Below, piece after piece: positions 33,269-43,062 of a DNA stretch of 64,000 bases (the stretch's first letter is position 1; each line of letters starts with the position of its first letter). The position numbers and the translations under genes were made by a program. Origin of the DNA: Paraburkholderia heleia NBRC 101817 (GTDB lineage Bacteria > Pseudomonadota > Gammaproteobacteria > Burkholderiales > Burkholderiaceae); contig NZ_BBJH01000004.1 of NCBI RefSeq assembly GCF_000739775.1, positions 186,001 through 250,000 of the forward strand. The letters run 5' to 3'. The notes below the pieces were generated by a model. That model saw nothing but the letters and a program-made list of their open reading frames with translations, was not told where the DNA came from and made no database searches.

Positions 33269-33344
33269 TGGCTCCCCGACCTGGGCTCGAACCAGGGACC
33301 TACGGATTAACAGTCCGGCGCTCTACCGACTGAGCTATCGGGGA
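33269..33344 (-). tRNA. tRNA-Asn (GTT), copy 2
   Basis: The 76-base gene has the same sequence as copy 1, with anticodon GTT and an encoded CCA end. Spacing between the copies is 82 bases. Duplicate tRNA genes usually raise dose; this copy is the transcriptionally upstream one. Confidence 0.97.
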
Positions 33345-33501
33345 TCAACAAAAGCAGAGAACGAGATTCTATGGGGTCCGGCTGGGTCTGTCAATACCCT
33401 GTCGCGATCTGATGTTCAGGGCAATCCGCTGTGCAAGGGACTGCACGCGACTGTCCACTCAGGCGACGGGGAGACACCCCGAACAAGCGATCAGCGCGCG
33501 A

Positions 33502-33825
33502 TTACCGTGCAAGAAGCGCGAGCTTGTCCTTCACGTCCTTGAATTCGTCGGCTTCCGGCAGCGGGGCCTTGGTCTTGGTGATGCTCGGCCAGCCCTTCGC
33601 GAGGTCGGCGTTCAGCTCGATGAACGATTGCTGGTCGCCGGGCACGTCTTCCTCGGCGTAGATGGCGTTCACCGGGCACTCGGCAACGCACACGGCGCAG
33701 TCGATGCACTCGTCCGGGTCGATCGCGAGGAAGTTGGGACCTTCGCGAAAGCAGTCCACCGGGCACACATCGACGCAGTCGGTATAGCGGCACTTGATGC
33801 AGCTTTCGGTCACAACGTGAGTCAT
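33502..33825 (-). CDS. fdxA: Seven-iron ferredoxin FdxA
   Basis: The 107-residue protein is a 7Fe ferredoxin. The N-terminal cluster site is [18 protein letters not shown] and the second is [14 protein letters not shown]; together they can bind a 3Fe-4S and a 4Fe-4S cluster. The acidic C-terminal half is typical. It transfers electrons in the cytoplasm; partners are not evident. The gene is divergent from pncB, an arrangement I recall from other Burkholderia. Confidence 0.95.
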   Translation of the reverse strand: MTHVVTESCIKCRYTDCVDVCPVDCFREGPNFLAIDPDECIDCAVCVAECPVNAIYAEEDVPGDQQSFIELNADLAKGWPSITKTKAPLPEADEFKDVKDKLALLAR

Positions 33826-34151
33826 TCAGGCAGCTCCTGCAAGCTTTTTGTATCGGGGGATGGCGGTTCGCCAAAAACGCTATTGTAACTGATGAGGAAT
33901 TACCCCAACCACAGGCCCGCAACCGTCCTTAGATCGTTTCGTGATTAGTTTATATGCGAGGGGGACCCGCAGCGTTTTACCCTTTGTGCGCGAGGGGCCG
34001 TGCCGCCGGGCACGCGGCGCGCGCAGGCATTCGGGTAACATGGACGCACCGCTGGCGCCCGCCGCCCGGAACCGCTGCGGGGCATCTGCCCGGCAGCGCG
34101 TCCGGTTCCCGCTTCGCGGGCGCTATCCGATTGCAGTCCGGCTGGCCCATC
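33826..34151. other. Divergent region between fdxA and pncB
   Basis: No gene was found in these 326 bases. On the minus strand TACAAT lies close to 33885-33890 and could be the fdxA -10; the -35 is weak. AGTTTATATGCG near 33947-33958 could hold a pncB -10. Nothing else is clear. Confidence 0.45.
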
Positions 34152-35366
34152 ATGATCATTACTTCGCTGCTCGATACCGATCTCTACAAATTCACCATGA
34201 TGCAGGTGGTGCTGCATCATTTCCCCGCAGCCAATGTGGAATACCGTTTCCGCTGCCGCACGCCGAACGTCGATCTCGTGCCTTACGTCGACGAGATCCG
34301 CAGCGAGATCCAGAAGTTGTGCAGGCTGCGCTTCGCCGAGACCGAGCTCGACTACCTGCGCAAGATGCGCTTCATCAAGAGCGACTTCATCGACTTTCTC
34401 GCGCTCTTTCACCTGAATGAAAAGTACATCTCGGTCACGCCGTCGCCCAAGGCCAACGGCGAGATCGACATTGCGATCAAGGGGCCGTGGCTGCACACGA
34501 TCCTCTTCGAGATCCCGGTGCTCGCGATCGTCAACGAGGTGTATTTCCGCAACACGCAGCATCATCCGCAGTACGAGGAGGGCCGTGAGCGCCTGCGCCA
34601 CAAGATCGAGCTGCTCGGCGCGAAGCCCGAATTCGCCGACTGCAAGATCGCCGATTACGGCACGCGCCGCCGCTTCTCGAAGCGCTGGCACGAGGAGGTG
34701 ATCCTCACGCTCAAGGACGATCTCGGCGAGCAGTTCACCGGCACGAGCAACGTCTACTACGCGATGAAGCACAATCTCACGCCGCTCGGCACGATGGCGC
34801 ATGAGTACCTGCAGGCGTGCCAGGCGCTCGGGCCGCGTCTGCGCGACTCGCAGATTTTCGGCTTCGAGATGTGGGCGAAGGAATACCGCGGCGATCTGGG
34901 CATTGCGCTGTCGGACGTCTACGGCATGCAGGCCTTTCTGCGCGACTTCGACATGTACTTCTGCAAGCTCTTCGACGGCGCGCGGCATGACTCGGGCGAT
35001 CCGTTCGAGTGGGGCGAGCGCCTGCTCAAGCATTACGAGGACAACCGCTGCGATCCGCGTACGAAGACGATGATCTTCTCGGACGCGCTCGACATTCCCA
35101 AGGTGCTGCGCCTGTACGAGCGTTTCGGCGACCGCTGCCGCCTCGCGTTCGGCGTGGGCACGAATCTCACCAACGACCTCGGCTATCAGCCGCTGCAGAT
35201 CGTCATCAAGATGGTCCGCTGCAACGGTCAGCCCGTCGCCAAGCTCTCCGATTCGCCGGGCAAGAACATGTGCGACGACAGGGCTTATCTCGCCTATTTG
35301 CGCCAGGTGTTCGGCATCGAGCAGCCCACGGAGGAAGAGTGCGAGAGCAACCAGGCGGCTGAATAA
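34152..35366 (+). CDS. pncB: Nicotinate phosphoribosyltransferase
   Basis: The 404-residue enzyme makes nicotinate mononucleotide from nicotinate and phosphoribosyl pyrophosphate in NAD salvage. The N-terminal [54 protein letters not shown] with the catalytic His, [11 protein letters not shown], and [10 protein letters not shown] are all family signatures. The length matches E. coli PncB. The start at ATG 34152 agrees with the conserved N terminus. It is divergent from fdxA. Confidence 0.97.
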   Translation: MIITSLLDTDLYKFTMMQVVLHHFPAANVEYRFRCRTPNVDLVPYVDEIRSEIQKLCRLRFAETELDYLRKMRFIKSDFIDFLALFHLNEKYISVTPSPKANGEIDIAIKGPWLHTILFEIPVLAIVNEVYFRNTQHHPQYEEGRERLRHKIELLGAKPEFADCKIADYGTRRRFSKRWHEEVILTLKDDLGEQFTGTSNVYYAMKHNLTPLGTMAHEYLQACQALGPRLRDSQIFGFEMWAKEYRGDLGIALSDVYGMQAFLRDFDMYFCKLFDGARHDSGDPFEWGERLLKHYEDNRCDPRTKTMIFSDALDIPKVLRLYERFGDRCRLAFGVGTNLTNDLGYQPLQIVIKMVRCNGQPVAKLSDSPGKNMCDDRAYLAYLRQVFGIEQPTEEECESNQAAE

Positions 35367-35406
35367 GCGCGCCCGCGAGACCCGCGGATCGCAGGCGGCG
35401 CCCCGG

Positions 35407-35412
35407 TATAAT
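35407..35412 (+). promoter_or_regulatory. Perfect -10 element before the LUD-domain gene
   Basis: TATAAT lies 37 bases before the start at 35449. No convincing -35 was found. Confidence 0.4.
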
Positions 35413-35448
35413 CGGCGCGTCGCCTTTCTTCATCTGACGAGGACGTTC

Positions 35449-36111
35449 ATGGACACGACGGCCGCCCGCCGCAGCATACTCGCGCGCATTCGCGCGGCGC
35501 AGGGACGCGAAGCCACGCCCGCGGCGCACGAGCGGCAAGCGGTGGCCGAGTACCTCGCGCTTCATCCCGAAGGTCCGCGGCCGCCGCTGGAAGGCGATCT
35601 CGTCGCGCGTTTCGTTGGCGAGGCGCAAAAGATGTCGAGCACGGTCGACGAAGTCCAGCAGCTCGCCGACGTGCCCGCCGCCGCGCAACGCTATCTCGCC
35701 GGGCGCAGCCTGCCGATGCAGGCCGTCGCGTGGCAAACGCTCGATACGTTCGACTGGGCCGGCGCGGGCCTCGCCGTCCAGTTCCGCAAACCCGAAGATC
35801 GCGATCTCGTCGGCCTCACGGGCTGCTTTTGCGCCACGGCCGAAACCGGCACGCTGGTCTTGCTCTCCAGCCGCGAGACGTGGGCCTCGGGCGCGCTGCT
35901 GCCCGAAACGCACATCGCCGTCGTGCCCGCTTCGCGCATCGTCGCGGGTCACGAAGACGCCTTCGCGCTGATGCGCGCCGAACGCGCGGAGCTGCCGCGC
36001 GCGGTCAACTTCGTTTCGGGGCCTTCGCGCACCGGCGACATCGAGCAGACCATCATCCTTGGCGCACACGGGCCGTATCGCGTGCATGTGATCGTCGTGC
36101 ATGGCGCGTGA
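35449..36111 (+). CDS. LutC/YkgG-type LUD-domain protein
   Basis: The 220-residue protein has the LUD fold shared with LutC, part of the L-lactate oxidation system. It starts with ARRSILARIRAAQGRE, has a central GLTGCFCATAETGTLVLLSS and LPETHIAVVPASRIVAGHED, and ends SGPSRTGDIEQTIILGAHGP, the common terminal motif of the family. No LutA or LutB is nearby, so it is either an orphan subunit or works with partners elsewhere. GAGGA precedes the ATG. Confidence 0.88.
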   Translation: MDTTAARRSILARIRAAQGREATPAAHERQAVAEYLALHPEGPRPPLEGDLVARFVGEAQKMSSTVDEVQQLADVPAAAQRYLAGRSLPMQAVAWQTLDTFDWAGAGLAVQFRKPEDRDLVGLTGCFCATAETGTLVLLSSRETWASGALLPETHIAVVPASRIVAGHEDAFALMRAERAELPRAVNFVSGPSRTGDIEQTIILGAHGPYRVHVIVVHGA

Positions 36112-36287
36112 GCGCAGCACCGCAAGCGCTTGCGCGGGGACGCTCTGCGCGGCGCTGGCGCTCGTCCGCACGAACGCACGCGCGGCGGCCTTCGACGGCG
36201 CCGCCAGGACACTTGCGTTCCTGTTTTCCCTGAGCGCCCCGTCACGCGCAACAATGACGGACATCGACTGAAGTGTGGAGAGCAACG

Positions 36288-37277
36288 ATGCAAAAGATTC
36301 TCGTGGCGCGCCCGATCTTTTCCGACGTGATCGATCGGCTCAAGCAGTATTTCGAGGTGGACTGGAACAACGGCGAGGCGCTTGCGCCCGAGGCGCTGCA
36401 CCAGCGTCTCGCCGACAAGGACGGCGCGCTCACCGCGGGCGACCCGATCGGCGCCGCCGCGCTCGCCGCCGCGCCGCGCTTGCGCGTGGTGTCGAACATG
36501 GCCGTGGGCTATAACAACTTCGACATGGCCGCTTTGAACGCGGCCAACGTGCTCGGCACCAACACGCCCGACGTGCTCAACGAAACCACAGCCGACTTCG
36601 GCTGGGCGCTGATGATGGCGGCCGCTCGCCGCGTGACGGAATCGGAGCACTTCCTGCGCGCCGGCAAGTGGGACAAGTGGTCGTTCGACGCGTTTCTCGG
36701 CACGGACATTCATGGCACCACGCTCGGCGTGATCGGCATGGGCCGTATCGGCCAGGCGCTCGCGCGCCGCGCGCGCGGCTTCGACATGCGCGTGGTGTAT
36801 CACAACCGGTCGCGCGTCGCGCCCGAGATCGAGCGCGAGCTGAACGCCGAATATCTGTCGAAGGAAGCGCTGCTCAGGCAGGCCGATCACGTCGTGCTCG
36901 TGCTGCCGTACACGGCGCAGAACCATCACACGATCGGCGCAGCGGAACTCGCGCTGATGAAACCCACCGCCACGCTCACCAACATCGCGCGCGGCGGCAT
37001 CGTCGACGACGCGGCGCTCGCGCACGCGCTGCGCACGCGCCAGATCGCGGCGGCGGGCCTCGACGTGTTCGAGGGCGAGCCTCGCGTGCATCCGGCGTTG
37101 CTCGAAGTGGAGAACGTCGTGCTGACGCCGCACATCGCGAGTGCGAGCGAAGCCACGCGCCGCGCCATGGCGAACCTCGCCGCCGACAACCTCATCGCCG
37201 CGCTCGGCGAGGGGCCGCGCGCCGGGCAGCCGCCCAATCCGATCAACCCCGCCGTGCTGGGGCAAGCGCGTACATGA
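36288..37277 (+). CDS. D-isomer 2-hydroxyacid dehydrogenase
   Basis: The 329-residue NAD(P)H-dependent dehydrogenase resembles glyoxylate/hydroxypyruvate reductase B. It has the Rossmann motif [20 protein letters not shown], the substrate-site segment SNMAVGYNNFD, NIARGGIVDD with the catalytic Arg, FEGEP with the Glu, and LTPHIASAS with the catalytic His. The exact substrate cannot be decided. GGAGAG lies just before the ATG. Its stop overlaps the rmuC start in an ATGA. Confidence 0.9.
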   Translation: MQKILVARPIFSDVIDRLKQYFEVDWNNGEALAPEALHQRLADKDGALTAGDPIGAAALAAAPRLRVVSNMAVGYNNFDMAALNAANVLGTNTPDVLNETTADFGWALMMAAARRVTESEHFLRAGKWDKWSFDAFLGTDIHGTTLGVIGMGRIGQALARRARGFDMRVVYHNRSRVAPEIERELNAEYLSKEALLRQADHVVLVLPYTAQNHHTIGAAELALMKPTATLTNIARGGIVDDAALAHALRTRQIAAAGLDVFEGEPRVHPALLEVENVVLTPHIASASEATRRAMANLAADNLIAALGEGPRAGQPPNPINPAVLGQART

Positions 37278-38806
37278 GTGCGCTCGCCGTCCTGTCGCTG
37301 GCGATCGTTGCGCTCGCAATCGCGTTTGCCGTGACGCTCGTGGCGTTGCTGCGCGCGCGTCAAGACCATGGCGACGCCGACGCGCAGGCCACGCTGGACG
37401 CGCTCGATCAACTGAGCGACCGCCTCGCCGCCTCGACGGATACGCAGGCGCGCGCAGCCGAGCGCATCGAGCGCGAACTGCGCAACGAGATCGCACGCAC
37501 GGCGCAGAGCTCGCGCAGCGAGTTCGGCGGCGGCTTCGCGCAGGTGCAGCAGGCGCTGGCGGCGCAGCTCGGCAGCATCGCGACCGTGCAGAACAGCCAG
37601 ATCGACGGTTTCGCACAGCAGCTCGCCAAGCTCACGGCGGCCAACACGCAGCAGCTGGACGCCGTGCGCCAGAGCCTGCATCTGCAGGCCCAGCAGGCAC
37701 GCGACGAGCAGGGCGCCGCGCTGCGCCACTTCGGCGCGTTGCTCACGCAGCAGCTCGGGCAACTCACCGAAGTCAACGACCGGCGCTTCGCCGAAGTACG
37801 CGCGACGCTCGAGCAGCGCCTCAAGGACATCGAAGCGAACAACGCCGCGAAGCTCGAGGAAATGCGCCGCACGGTCGACGAGAAGCTGCACGCCACGCTC
37901 GAACAGCGCCTTGGCGAATCGTTCAAGCTCGTTTCCGATCGGCTCGAGCAGGTGCATCGCGGGCTCGGCGAGATGCAGACGCTGGCCGCGGGCGTGGGCG
38001 ACCTGAAGAAGGTGCTCACCAACGTGAAGACGCGCGGCACCTGGGGCGAAGTGCAGCTCGAAGCACTGCTCGAACAGATGCTGACGCCCGAGCAGTACGC
38101 GAAGAACGTCGCAACGGTGCCGAGGAGCACGGAGCGCGTGGAATTCGCGATTCGCCTGCCGGGACGCGGCGTGGGCGGCGCGGAGCAAGGCGAGCCGGTC
38201 TGGCTGCCGATCGACGCCAAATTTCCGCGCGAAGACTACGAGCGTCTCGTCGATGCGCAGGAGCGTGCGGACGTCCTCGCGATCGAGGAGGCCGGGCGCG
38301 CGCTCGAATTGCGTATCCGCGCGGAGGCTCGCACGATCGCCGAGAAGTACATCGCGCCGCCGCACACGACCGATTTCGCGCTGCTGTTCCTGCCGACCGA
38401 AGGACTTTACGCCGAAATCCTGCGCCGCCCGGGCTTGACCGACGTCCTGCAGCGCGACTACCGCGTGAGCGTGGCGGGGCCGACCACGCTCACGGCGCTC
38501 CTCAACAGCCTGCAGATGGGCTTCCGCACGCTCGCGATCGAGCGGCGCTCGAGCGAGGTGTGGCAGGTGCTGGGCGCGGTGAAGACCGAGTTCGGCAAGT
38601 TCGGCGACGTGCTCGCGCGCACGAAGTCGCAGCTCGAAACGCTCACGCGTTCCATCGAGGCGGCGCAGGTGCGCACGCGCGCGATGAACCGCAAGCTGCG
38701 CGACGTCGAGGCGCTGCCGGGCGAGGCCGCTGCGAATCTCCTCGGCGATGCGCCGCGTAACGGTAGCGGCGAAGCAGAAAGCGAAGCGGGATTCGGCGAC
38801 GAGTGA
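37274..38806 (+). CDS. rmuC: DNA recombination protein RmuC
   Basis: The 510-residue protein has an N-terminal membrane anchor (about 1-27), a long coiled coil (about 35-245, rich in Gln, Ala, Glu), and the C-terminal RmuC nuclease-like domain (about 250-450) with VKTRGTWGEVQLEALLEQML and AKFPREDYERLV. RmuC limits DNA inversion at short inverted repeats and has a restriction-endonuclease-like fold. It is translationally coupled to the upstream dehydrogenase gene. A perfect hairpin terminator follows. Confidence 0.95.
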   Translation: MSALAVLSLAIVALAIAFAVTLVALLRARQDHGDADAQATLDALDQLSDRLAASTDTQARAAERIERELRNEIARTAQSSRSEFGGGFAQVQQALAAQLGSIATVQNSQIDGFAQQLAKLTAANTQQLDAVRQSLHLQAQQARDEQGAALRHFGALLTQQLGQLTEVNDRRFAEVRATLEQRLKDIEANNAAKLEEMRRTVDEKLHATLEQRLGESFKLVSDRLEQVHRGLGEMQTLAAGVGDLKKVLTNVKTRGTWGEVQLEALLEQMLTPEQYAKNVATVPRSTERVEFAIRLPGRGVGGAEQGEPVWLPIDAKFPREDYERLVDAQERADVLAIEEAGRALELRIRAEARTIAEKYIAPPHTTDFALLFLPTEGLYAEILRRPGLTDVLQRDYRVSVAGPTTLTALLNSLQMGFRTLAIERRSSEVWQVLGAVKTEFGKFGDVLARTKSQLETLTRSIEAAQVRTRAMNRKLRDVEALPGEAAANLLGDAPRNGSGEAESEAGFGDE

Positions 38807-38825
38807 CTCGACCTGCATGCTAAAA

Positions 38826-38860
38826 GAAAGCGGGCCGCCTGATCCAGGCGGCCCGCTTTC
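38826..38860. terminator. Bidirectional terminator after rmuC
   Basis: Perfect 15-base arms GAAAGCGGGCCGCCT and AGGCGGCCCGCTTTC enclose a five-base loop. It separates convergent rmuC and the acetyltransferase gene. Confidence 0.9.
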
Positions 38861-38885
38861 ATTCGAGCGTACGCGGTGCGTTTGC

Positions 38886-39383
38886 TCAGCCGATCATCGT
38901 TGCACCGGGCGCGGCGAGCTTGTCGAGCGCGTCGCCGGTCATGCGCACGACGCGCCAGTCGGGCAGCACGGTCGCGCCGAGCTTTTCATAGAAGCCGATG
39001 GCCGGCGTGTTCCAGTCGAGCACGGTCCACTCGAAGCGGGCGCAGCCGCGTTCGACGGCGATCGCCGCGAGCGCGCGCAGCATCGCCGTGCCGAGGCCGG
39101 TGCCGCGCTGCGACGGCTGCACGTAGAGGTCTTCGAGATAAAGACCGCGGCGGCTCAGGAACGTCGAGTAGTTGTGGAAGAAGAGCGCGTAGCCGACGAT
39201 GCGGCCGGCGTCTTCCGCCACCAGCGCTTCGGCGGCGGGGCGCGTGCCGAACAGGGCGTCGGCGAGGCCGCCGGCCGTGCCCGTGAACAGATGCGTGAGC
39301 TTCTCGAACTCGGCGAGCTCGTACATCAGCGCGTGCATCGCGCCGACGTCGGCGGCCGTGGCGGCGCGGATCGTCGCGGCCAT
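38886..39383 (-). CDS. GNAT-family N-acetyltransferase
   Basis: The 165-residue protein has the GNAT fold: an N-terminal strand AATIRAATAADVGAMHALMY, the central LYLEDLYVQPSQRGTGLGTA with the acetyl-CoA pyrophosphate loop (QRGTGLG), and the C-terminal WNTPAIGFYEKLGA. It is close to spermine/spermidine or amino-acid acetyltransferases of the diamine acetyltransferase group. The substrate is unknown. The ATG at 39383 shares one base with the stop of the preceding gene (TGATG). Confidence 0.9.
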   Translation of the reverse strand: MAATIRAATAADVGAMHALMYELAEFEKLTHLFTGTAGGLADALFGTRPAAEALVAEDAGRIVGYALFFHNYSTFLSRRGLYLEDLYVQPSQRGTGLGTAMLRALAAIAVERGCARFEWTVLDWNTPAIGFYEKLGATVLPDWRVVRMTGDALDKLAAPGATMIG

Positions 39384-39658
39384 CACGCTTCCTCGGGCAC
39401 GTCGGAGAGATGGATCTCGATGCCGCCGAAGCGCGAGGCTACCCAGTTGTAGGCGTGGCAGGCGATCCACAGCAGGATGAAGCCGACGATCGCGTTGAGC
39501 AGCAGCGCGCTGAAGATGGTCGAGAGTTCGACCGAGCCGTAGCGCACGAACGCCACGAGCACGCCGAGCAGCACGATCGGCACGCTGAAGGTCAGGTACA
39601 CGAGGATGAGCGCCTTGGCGGTCTGGCCCGCAGCGATGAACGAGATCTGTTTTTTCAT
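39383..39658 (-). CDS. Small two-helix membrane protein of unknown function
   Basis: The 91-residue protein has two strong membrane segments (about 14-38, ALILVYLTFSVPIVLLGVLV, and 53-70, LLLNAIVGFILLWIACHAYN) between short charged ends. It starts MKKQISFIAAGQTAK. I do not recognise the family. The TGATG overlap with the acetyltransferase gene suggests they form an operon. It is not toxin-like in any obvious way. Confidence 0.8.
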   Translation of the reverse strand: MKKQISFIAAGQTAKALILVYLTFSVPIVLLGVLVAFVRYGSVELSTIFSALLLNAIVGFILLWIACHAYNWVASRFGGIEIHLSDVPEEA

Positions 39659-39725
39659 AGTAGTCGGTCTGTTATGCAGGTGTGGACGTGTGGTTGGGTT
39701 CGATGGCCTCTGAGGCGCCGCCGCG

Positions 39726-41030
39726 CTAGACGAGTCCATCGAACAGCATGATGTCGACGGCGTCGCCGGCATCGAGATCGCCGGCTTCATGGGCGAGCAC
39801 GATGAAGCAGTTCGCCTCGCTCATCGTGCTGAGCGCGCCCGAGCTTTGCGAGCCCGTCGGCGCGACGCGCCATTGGCCGCTGGCGTCGCGGCGCGCGAGG
39901 CCGCGCTGGAATTCCGTGCGGCCCGCGCGCTTCTTGATCGGCTGATCGCTCAGCGCCGGCACGAGCGGTACGGACTGCGCTTGCGCGCCCGCCATCGCCA
40001 TGAGAGCGGGACGCACGATCTGGTAGAACGAGACCATCGTCGCGACCGGGTTGCCGGGCAGGCCGAACAGGAGCGCCGCGCGGCCGGCGCCCGGGCGTCC
40101 GCCCGACCAGATGCGGCCGAACGCAAGCGGGCGGCCGGGGCGCATGGCGAGGCCCCAGAACGAGACGTCGCCGAGCGTTTGCAACTGGGTGCGCGTGAAA
40201 TCGGCTTCGCCGACCGAGACGCCGCCGGAGGTTAGCACGACATCGGCGGTTTCGGCAGCGAGTTTCAGCGTGGCGGCGAGCGCCGCGGGGTCGTCGCGCA
40301 CGAGGCCCAGGTCGATCGCCTCGACGTTCAGGCGCTGGAGCATCGCGCCGAGTACGTAGCGGTTGCTGTCGTAGATGCAGCCGGGCTCGAGCGGCTCGCC
40401 TGGCGAGCGCAATTCGTCGCCGGTCGAGAAGTAGGCTACCCGCAGGCGCTGCTTCACGTTCGCCTCGACGAGTCCGAGCGAGGCCAGCAAGCCAATGTCG
40501 GATGCGCGCAGCACGCGGCCGGCTGCGAGCGCGACGCCTGCGCGCGCGAGATCTTCGCCCTTGCGGCGCGTGTTCGCGCCGCGCGTGACGGCGAGCGCTT
40601 CGAAAGCGATGACGTCGCCCTGCATGGACACCTGCTCTTGCGGCACGACGGTGTCGCAGCCCACGGGCATCGGCGCGCCGGTCATGATGCGCACGCACGC
40701 ATGGGCGGCAACTTCACCCATGTAGGCGTGACCGGCGAAAGCCTTGCCGCACACGGTGAGCGAGACGCTGCCGGAGGCAGCGGCCAGCGCCGCGGCGTCG
40801 AACGCGTAGCCGTCCATCGCGGCGTTGTCGTGCGCGGGGACGTCGATCGGCGAAATCACGTCTTCGGCCAGCACACGCGCCAGTGCCTCACGCAGCGGTA
40901 CGCGTTCGCTCGCCGCAAGAGGCGTCGCCCACTGCAGCACGATGGCCTGCGCGGCGCTGACGGGCAAAGCTTGCGGATCGTACTGGCTGATGCAGCCGGC
41001 GCTGCCGGAGGGATGGTTAAGCGTGGTCAT
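39726..41030 (-). CDS. moeA: Molybdopterin molybdenumtransferase MoeA
   Basis: The 434-residue enzyme inserts molybdenum into adenylylated molybdopterin. It has the N-terminal signature PAHDNAAMDGYAFDAAAL, IMTGAPMPVGCDTVVPQEQV, the MoCF domain motif TSGGVSVGEADF, and GLPGNPVATMVSFYQIVRPA with the conserved C-terminal domain. The length is normal. The start at 41030 is the ATG before TTLNHPSGSAG. It is the last gene of the moaA-mobA-moeA set on the minus strand. Confidence 0.96.
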   Translation of the reverse strand: MTTLNHPSGSAGCISQYDPQALPVSAAQAIVLQWATPLAASERVPLREALARVLAEDVISPIDVPAHDNAAMDGYAFDAAALAAASGSVSLTVCGKAFAGHAYMGEVAAHACVRIMTGAPMPVGCDTVVPQEQVSMQGDVIAFEALAVTRGANTRRKGEDLARAGVALAAGRVLRASDIGLLASLGLVEANVKQRLRVAYFSTGDELRSPGEPLEPGCIYDSNRYVLGAMLQRLNVEAIDLGLVRDDPAALAATLKLAAETADVVLTSGGVSVGEADFTRTQLQTLGDVSFWGLAMRPGRPLAFGRIWSGGRPGAGRAALLFGLPGNPVATMVSFYQIVRPALMAMAGAQAQSVPLVPALSDQPIKKRAGRTEFQRGLARRDASGQWRVAPTGSQSSGALSTMSEANCFIVLAHEAGDLDAGDAVDIMLFDGLV

Positions 41031-41137
41031 CGAATGAGGAAGCGTCGCATCCGCACGGCGTGTGCGGCGATCGTCCAGGCGGGCGTGCCGGCCGCGTGCC
41101 GGGGACGGCGGCTGGCCGGGTGGCGCCCGACTGCAAT

Positions 41138-41770
41138 TCAGGCGCGTTCGAGTTCGGCCAGTTCCTGTAAGGAATTGATATTGTAAAACGCACGTTCGTC
41201 GGCAAAGGCGACTTCGGCGGCCGTGTGGCGCGCGTACCACGCACGCACCTTGCGCTCGCCGGCGCAGAGGAAGGCGGCGAGGTCGTCGGCCAGCGAGGTG
41301 CGTACGAGTGCGAAGACAGGATGCAACGAGACCTCGCCGGCGGCATTCGTGGTGGTCGCAGTGACGATGTCGGCGTGCTCGGTGAGCGCGGCATGGGCGA
41401 GGCGCTCGGCGAGGTCGGCTGGCAGCCACGGCGAGTCGCAGGGCGCGGTGAGGAGCCATTCCGTTTGCGCCGCGCGCAATCCGGCCAGAAGCCCCGCGAG
41501 CGGGCCCGGAAAGTCGGGCAGCGTATCGGCGAGTACGCTCGCGCGCCATGGCGCGCCGAGTGCCGCATAAGCGTCGCCGTTGCGGTTCGCGCTGATCGAG
41601 AGGACGCCGACTTGCGGCGCGAGCCGCGCGAGCACGTGCGCGGCGAGCGGTTTGCCGTGCAGCATCTGCAAGCCCTTGTCCGCGCCGCCCATGCGCTGGC
41701 CGCGGCCGCCCGCGAGCACGAGGCCCGTGATCGACGCGGTGGCAATGGGGTTGGCGCTCGTCGGCGTCAT
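41138..41770 (-). CDS. mobA: Molybdenum cofactor guanylyltransferase MobA
   Basis: The 210-residue enzyme attaches GMP to molybdopterin to give the guanine-dinucleotide cofactor. It shows the nucleotidyltransferase loop ITGLVLAGGRGQRMGGADKG and the metal-binding LLTAPCDSPWLP with the conserved Asp. The C terminus holds FYNINSLQELAELE, typical of MobA. I chose the ATG at 41770, seven bases after the moaA stop; a start 15 codons upstream would overlap moaA. Confidence 0.93.
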   Translation of the reverse strand: MTPTSANPIATASITGLVLAGGRGQRMGGADKGLQMLHGKPLAAHVLARLAPQVGVLSISANRNGDAYAALGAPWRASVLADTLPDFPGPLAGLLAGLRAAQTEWLLTAPCDSPWLPADLAERLAHAALTEHADIVTATTTNAAGEVSLHPVFALVRTSLADDLAAFLCAGERKVRAWYARHTAAEVAFADERAFYNINSLQELAELERA

Positions 41771-41777
41771 GGGCTGC

Positions 41778-42899
41778 TCAGCCGCCGATATAGGACATTT
41801 CGATGCGGCGCTCATCGGAGGCCGCCGGCGCCTGCGCGCTGCCGCGCAGCTGCGAATAGCGGTCGGCGCGGCCTTCCCATATCTGCGCGATGGCGCCGGA
41901 GATTGCCGTGTCGGTGGCGCCGTTGCGCAACAGCGCGCGCAGGTCGTAACCCATCGAGGCGAAGAGGCACAGATACAGCTTGCCTTCGGTCGAAAGGCGC
42001 GCGCGCGTGCAGTCGCCGCAGAACGCGCGCGTCACGCTGGAGATCGCGCCGATCTCGCCCGCGCCGTCCGCATAGCCCCAGCGTTGCGCCGTTTCGGCGG
42101 CGGTGTGGGGCTCGAGCGGCTCGAGCGGCCAGTGCTCGGCAATGCGGGCGACGACCTCGGCCGACGGCAGCACTTCGGCCATGTTCCAGCCGTTCGAGGT
42201 GCCCACGTCCATGTACTCGATGAAGCGCAGCGTTACGCCCGTGCCGCGGAAGTGCCGCGCGAGCGGCACGATCTCGCCGTCGTTCGTGCCGCGCTTGACG
42301 ACCATGTTGACCTTGATCGGCGCGAGCCCCACGGTTTGTGCCGCCGCAATGCCGTCGAGCACGTCGGCCACCGCGAAGTCGGCGTCGTTCATGCGGCGAA
42401 AGAGGGCGTCGTCGAGGGCGTCGAGGCTCACCGTCACGCGTGTGAGGCCCGCGTCGCGCAGGGCGCGCGCCTTGCGGGCAAGCAGCGAGCCATTGGTGGT
42501 GAGCGTGATGTCGAGCGGCTCGCCTTCGGGCGTGCGCAGCGCGGCGAGGCGCTCGATCAGGAATTCGATGTTCTTGCGCAGCAGCGGCTCACCGCCCGTG
42601 AGGCGGATCTTGGTGACGCCATGCGCGACGAAAAGCCGCGCGAGCCGCTCGATTTCTTCGAGCGAAAGCAACGCGGAATGGGGCAAAAACGGATAGTCCT
42701 TGTCGAACACCGCTCGCGGCATGCAGTACACGCAGCGGAAATTGCAGCGGTCCGTGACGGAGATGCGCAGGTCGCGCAGGGGTCTGGCGAGCGCGTCGAA
42801 GACCGCGCCGGATGGCGCGCGTACGGTTCCCGCGGCCGGCCTGGGCAATTCGGGCGGCAGCGATCGAACGTCGGCAACAGGGATGATGCGTCGTGTCAT
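41778..42899 (-). CDS. moaA: GTP 3',8-cyclase MoaA
   Basis: The 373-residue radical SAM enzyme starts molybdopterin synthesis from GTP. The N-terminal cluster motif is CNFRCVYC, the SAM motif is TGGEPLL, and the C-terminal [4Fe-4S] site has [19 protein letters not shown]. The terminal GG tail (SYIGG) is the functional end. The N-terminal extension of about 40 residues is longer than in E. coli. AAGAGACC precedes the ATG. moaA is transcribed first in the set. Confidence 0.97.
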   Translation of the reverse strand: MTRRIIPVADVRSLPPELPRPAAGTVRAPSGAVFDALARPLRDLRISVTDRCNFRCVYCMPRAVFDKDYPFLPHSALLSLEEIERLARLFVAHGVTKIRLTGGEPLLRKNIEFLIERLAALRTPEGEPLDITLTTNGSLLARKARALRDAGLTRVTVSLDALDDALFRRMNDADFAVADVLDGIAAAQTVGLAPIKVNMVVKRGTNDGEIVPLARHFRGTGVTLRFIEYMDVGTSNGWNMAEVLPSAEVVARIAEHWPLEPLEPHTAAETAQRWGYADGAGEIGAISSVTRAFCGDCTRARLSTEGKLYLCLFASMGYDLRALLRNGATDTAISGAIAQIWEGRADRYSQLRGSAQAPAASDERRIEMSYIGG

Positions 42900-42977
42900 G
42901 GTCTCTTCGTTCTCGCGTTGGTTCGATTTTAGCCGAACCGGCGCGCACCGACAGACGAGGGAGAACGCTGATATATC

Positions 42978-43010
42978 AAAAAAAAGCCCGCCGGGTGGGG
43001 CGGGCTTTTT
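42978..43010. terminator. Terminator between rne and moaA
   Basis: AAAAAGCCCGCC (42981-42992) and GGCGGGCTTTTT (42999-43010) are perfect arms. On the minus strand a run of T residues follows the stem, so it ends the rne transcript before moaA. Confidence 0.9.
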
Positions 43011-43062
43011 CGGGGCGCGCCAGACTCGAGGTCCGGCGCGCGGACAGTTGCGCTTGCTGCGC

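Noticed and set aside
33071..33344. Integrated element at the tRNA-Asn genes
   Set aside because: No integrase, no attachment duplication and normal core genes (creA, fdxA) on both sides.
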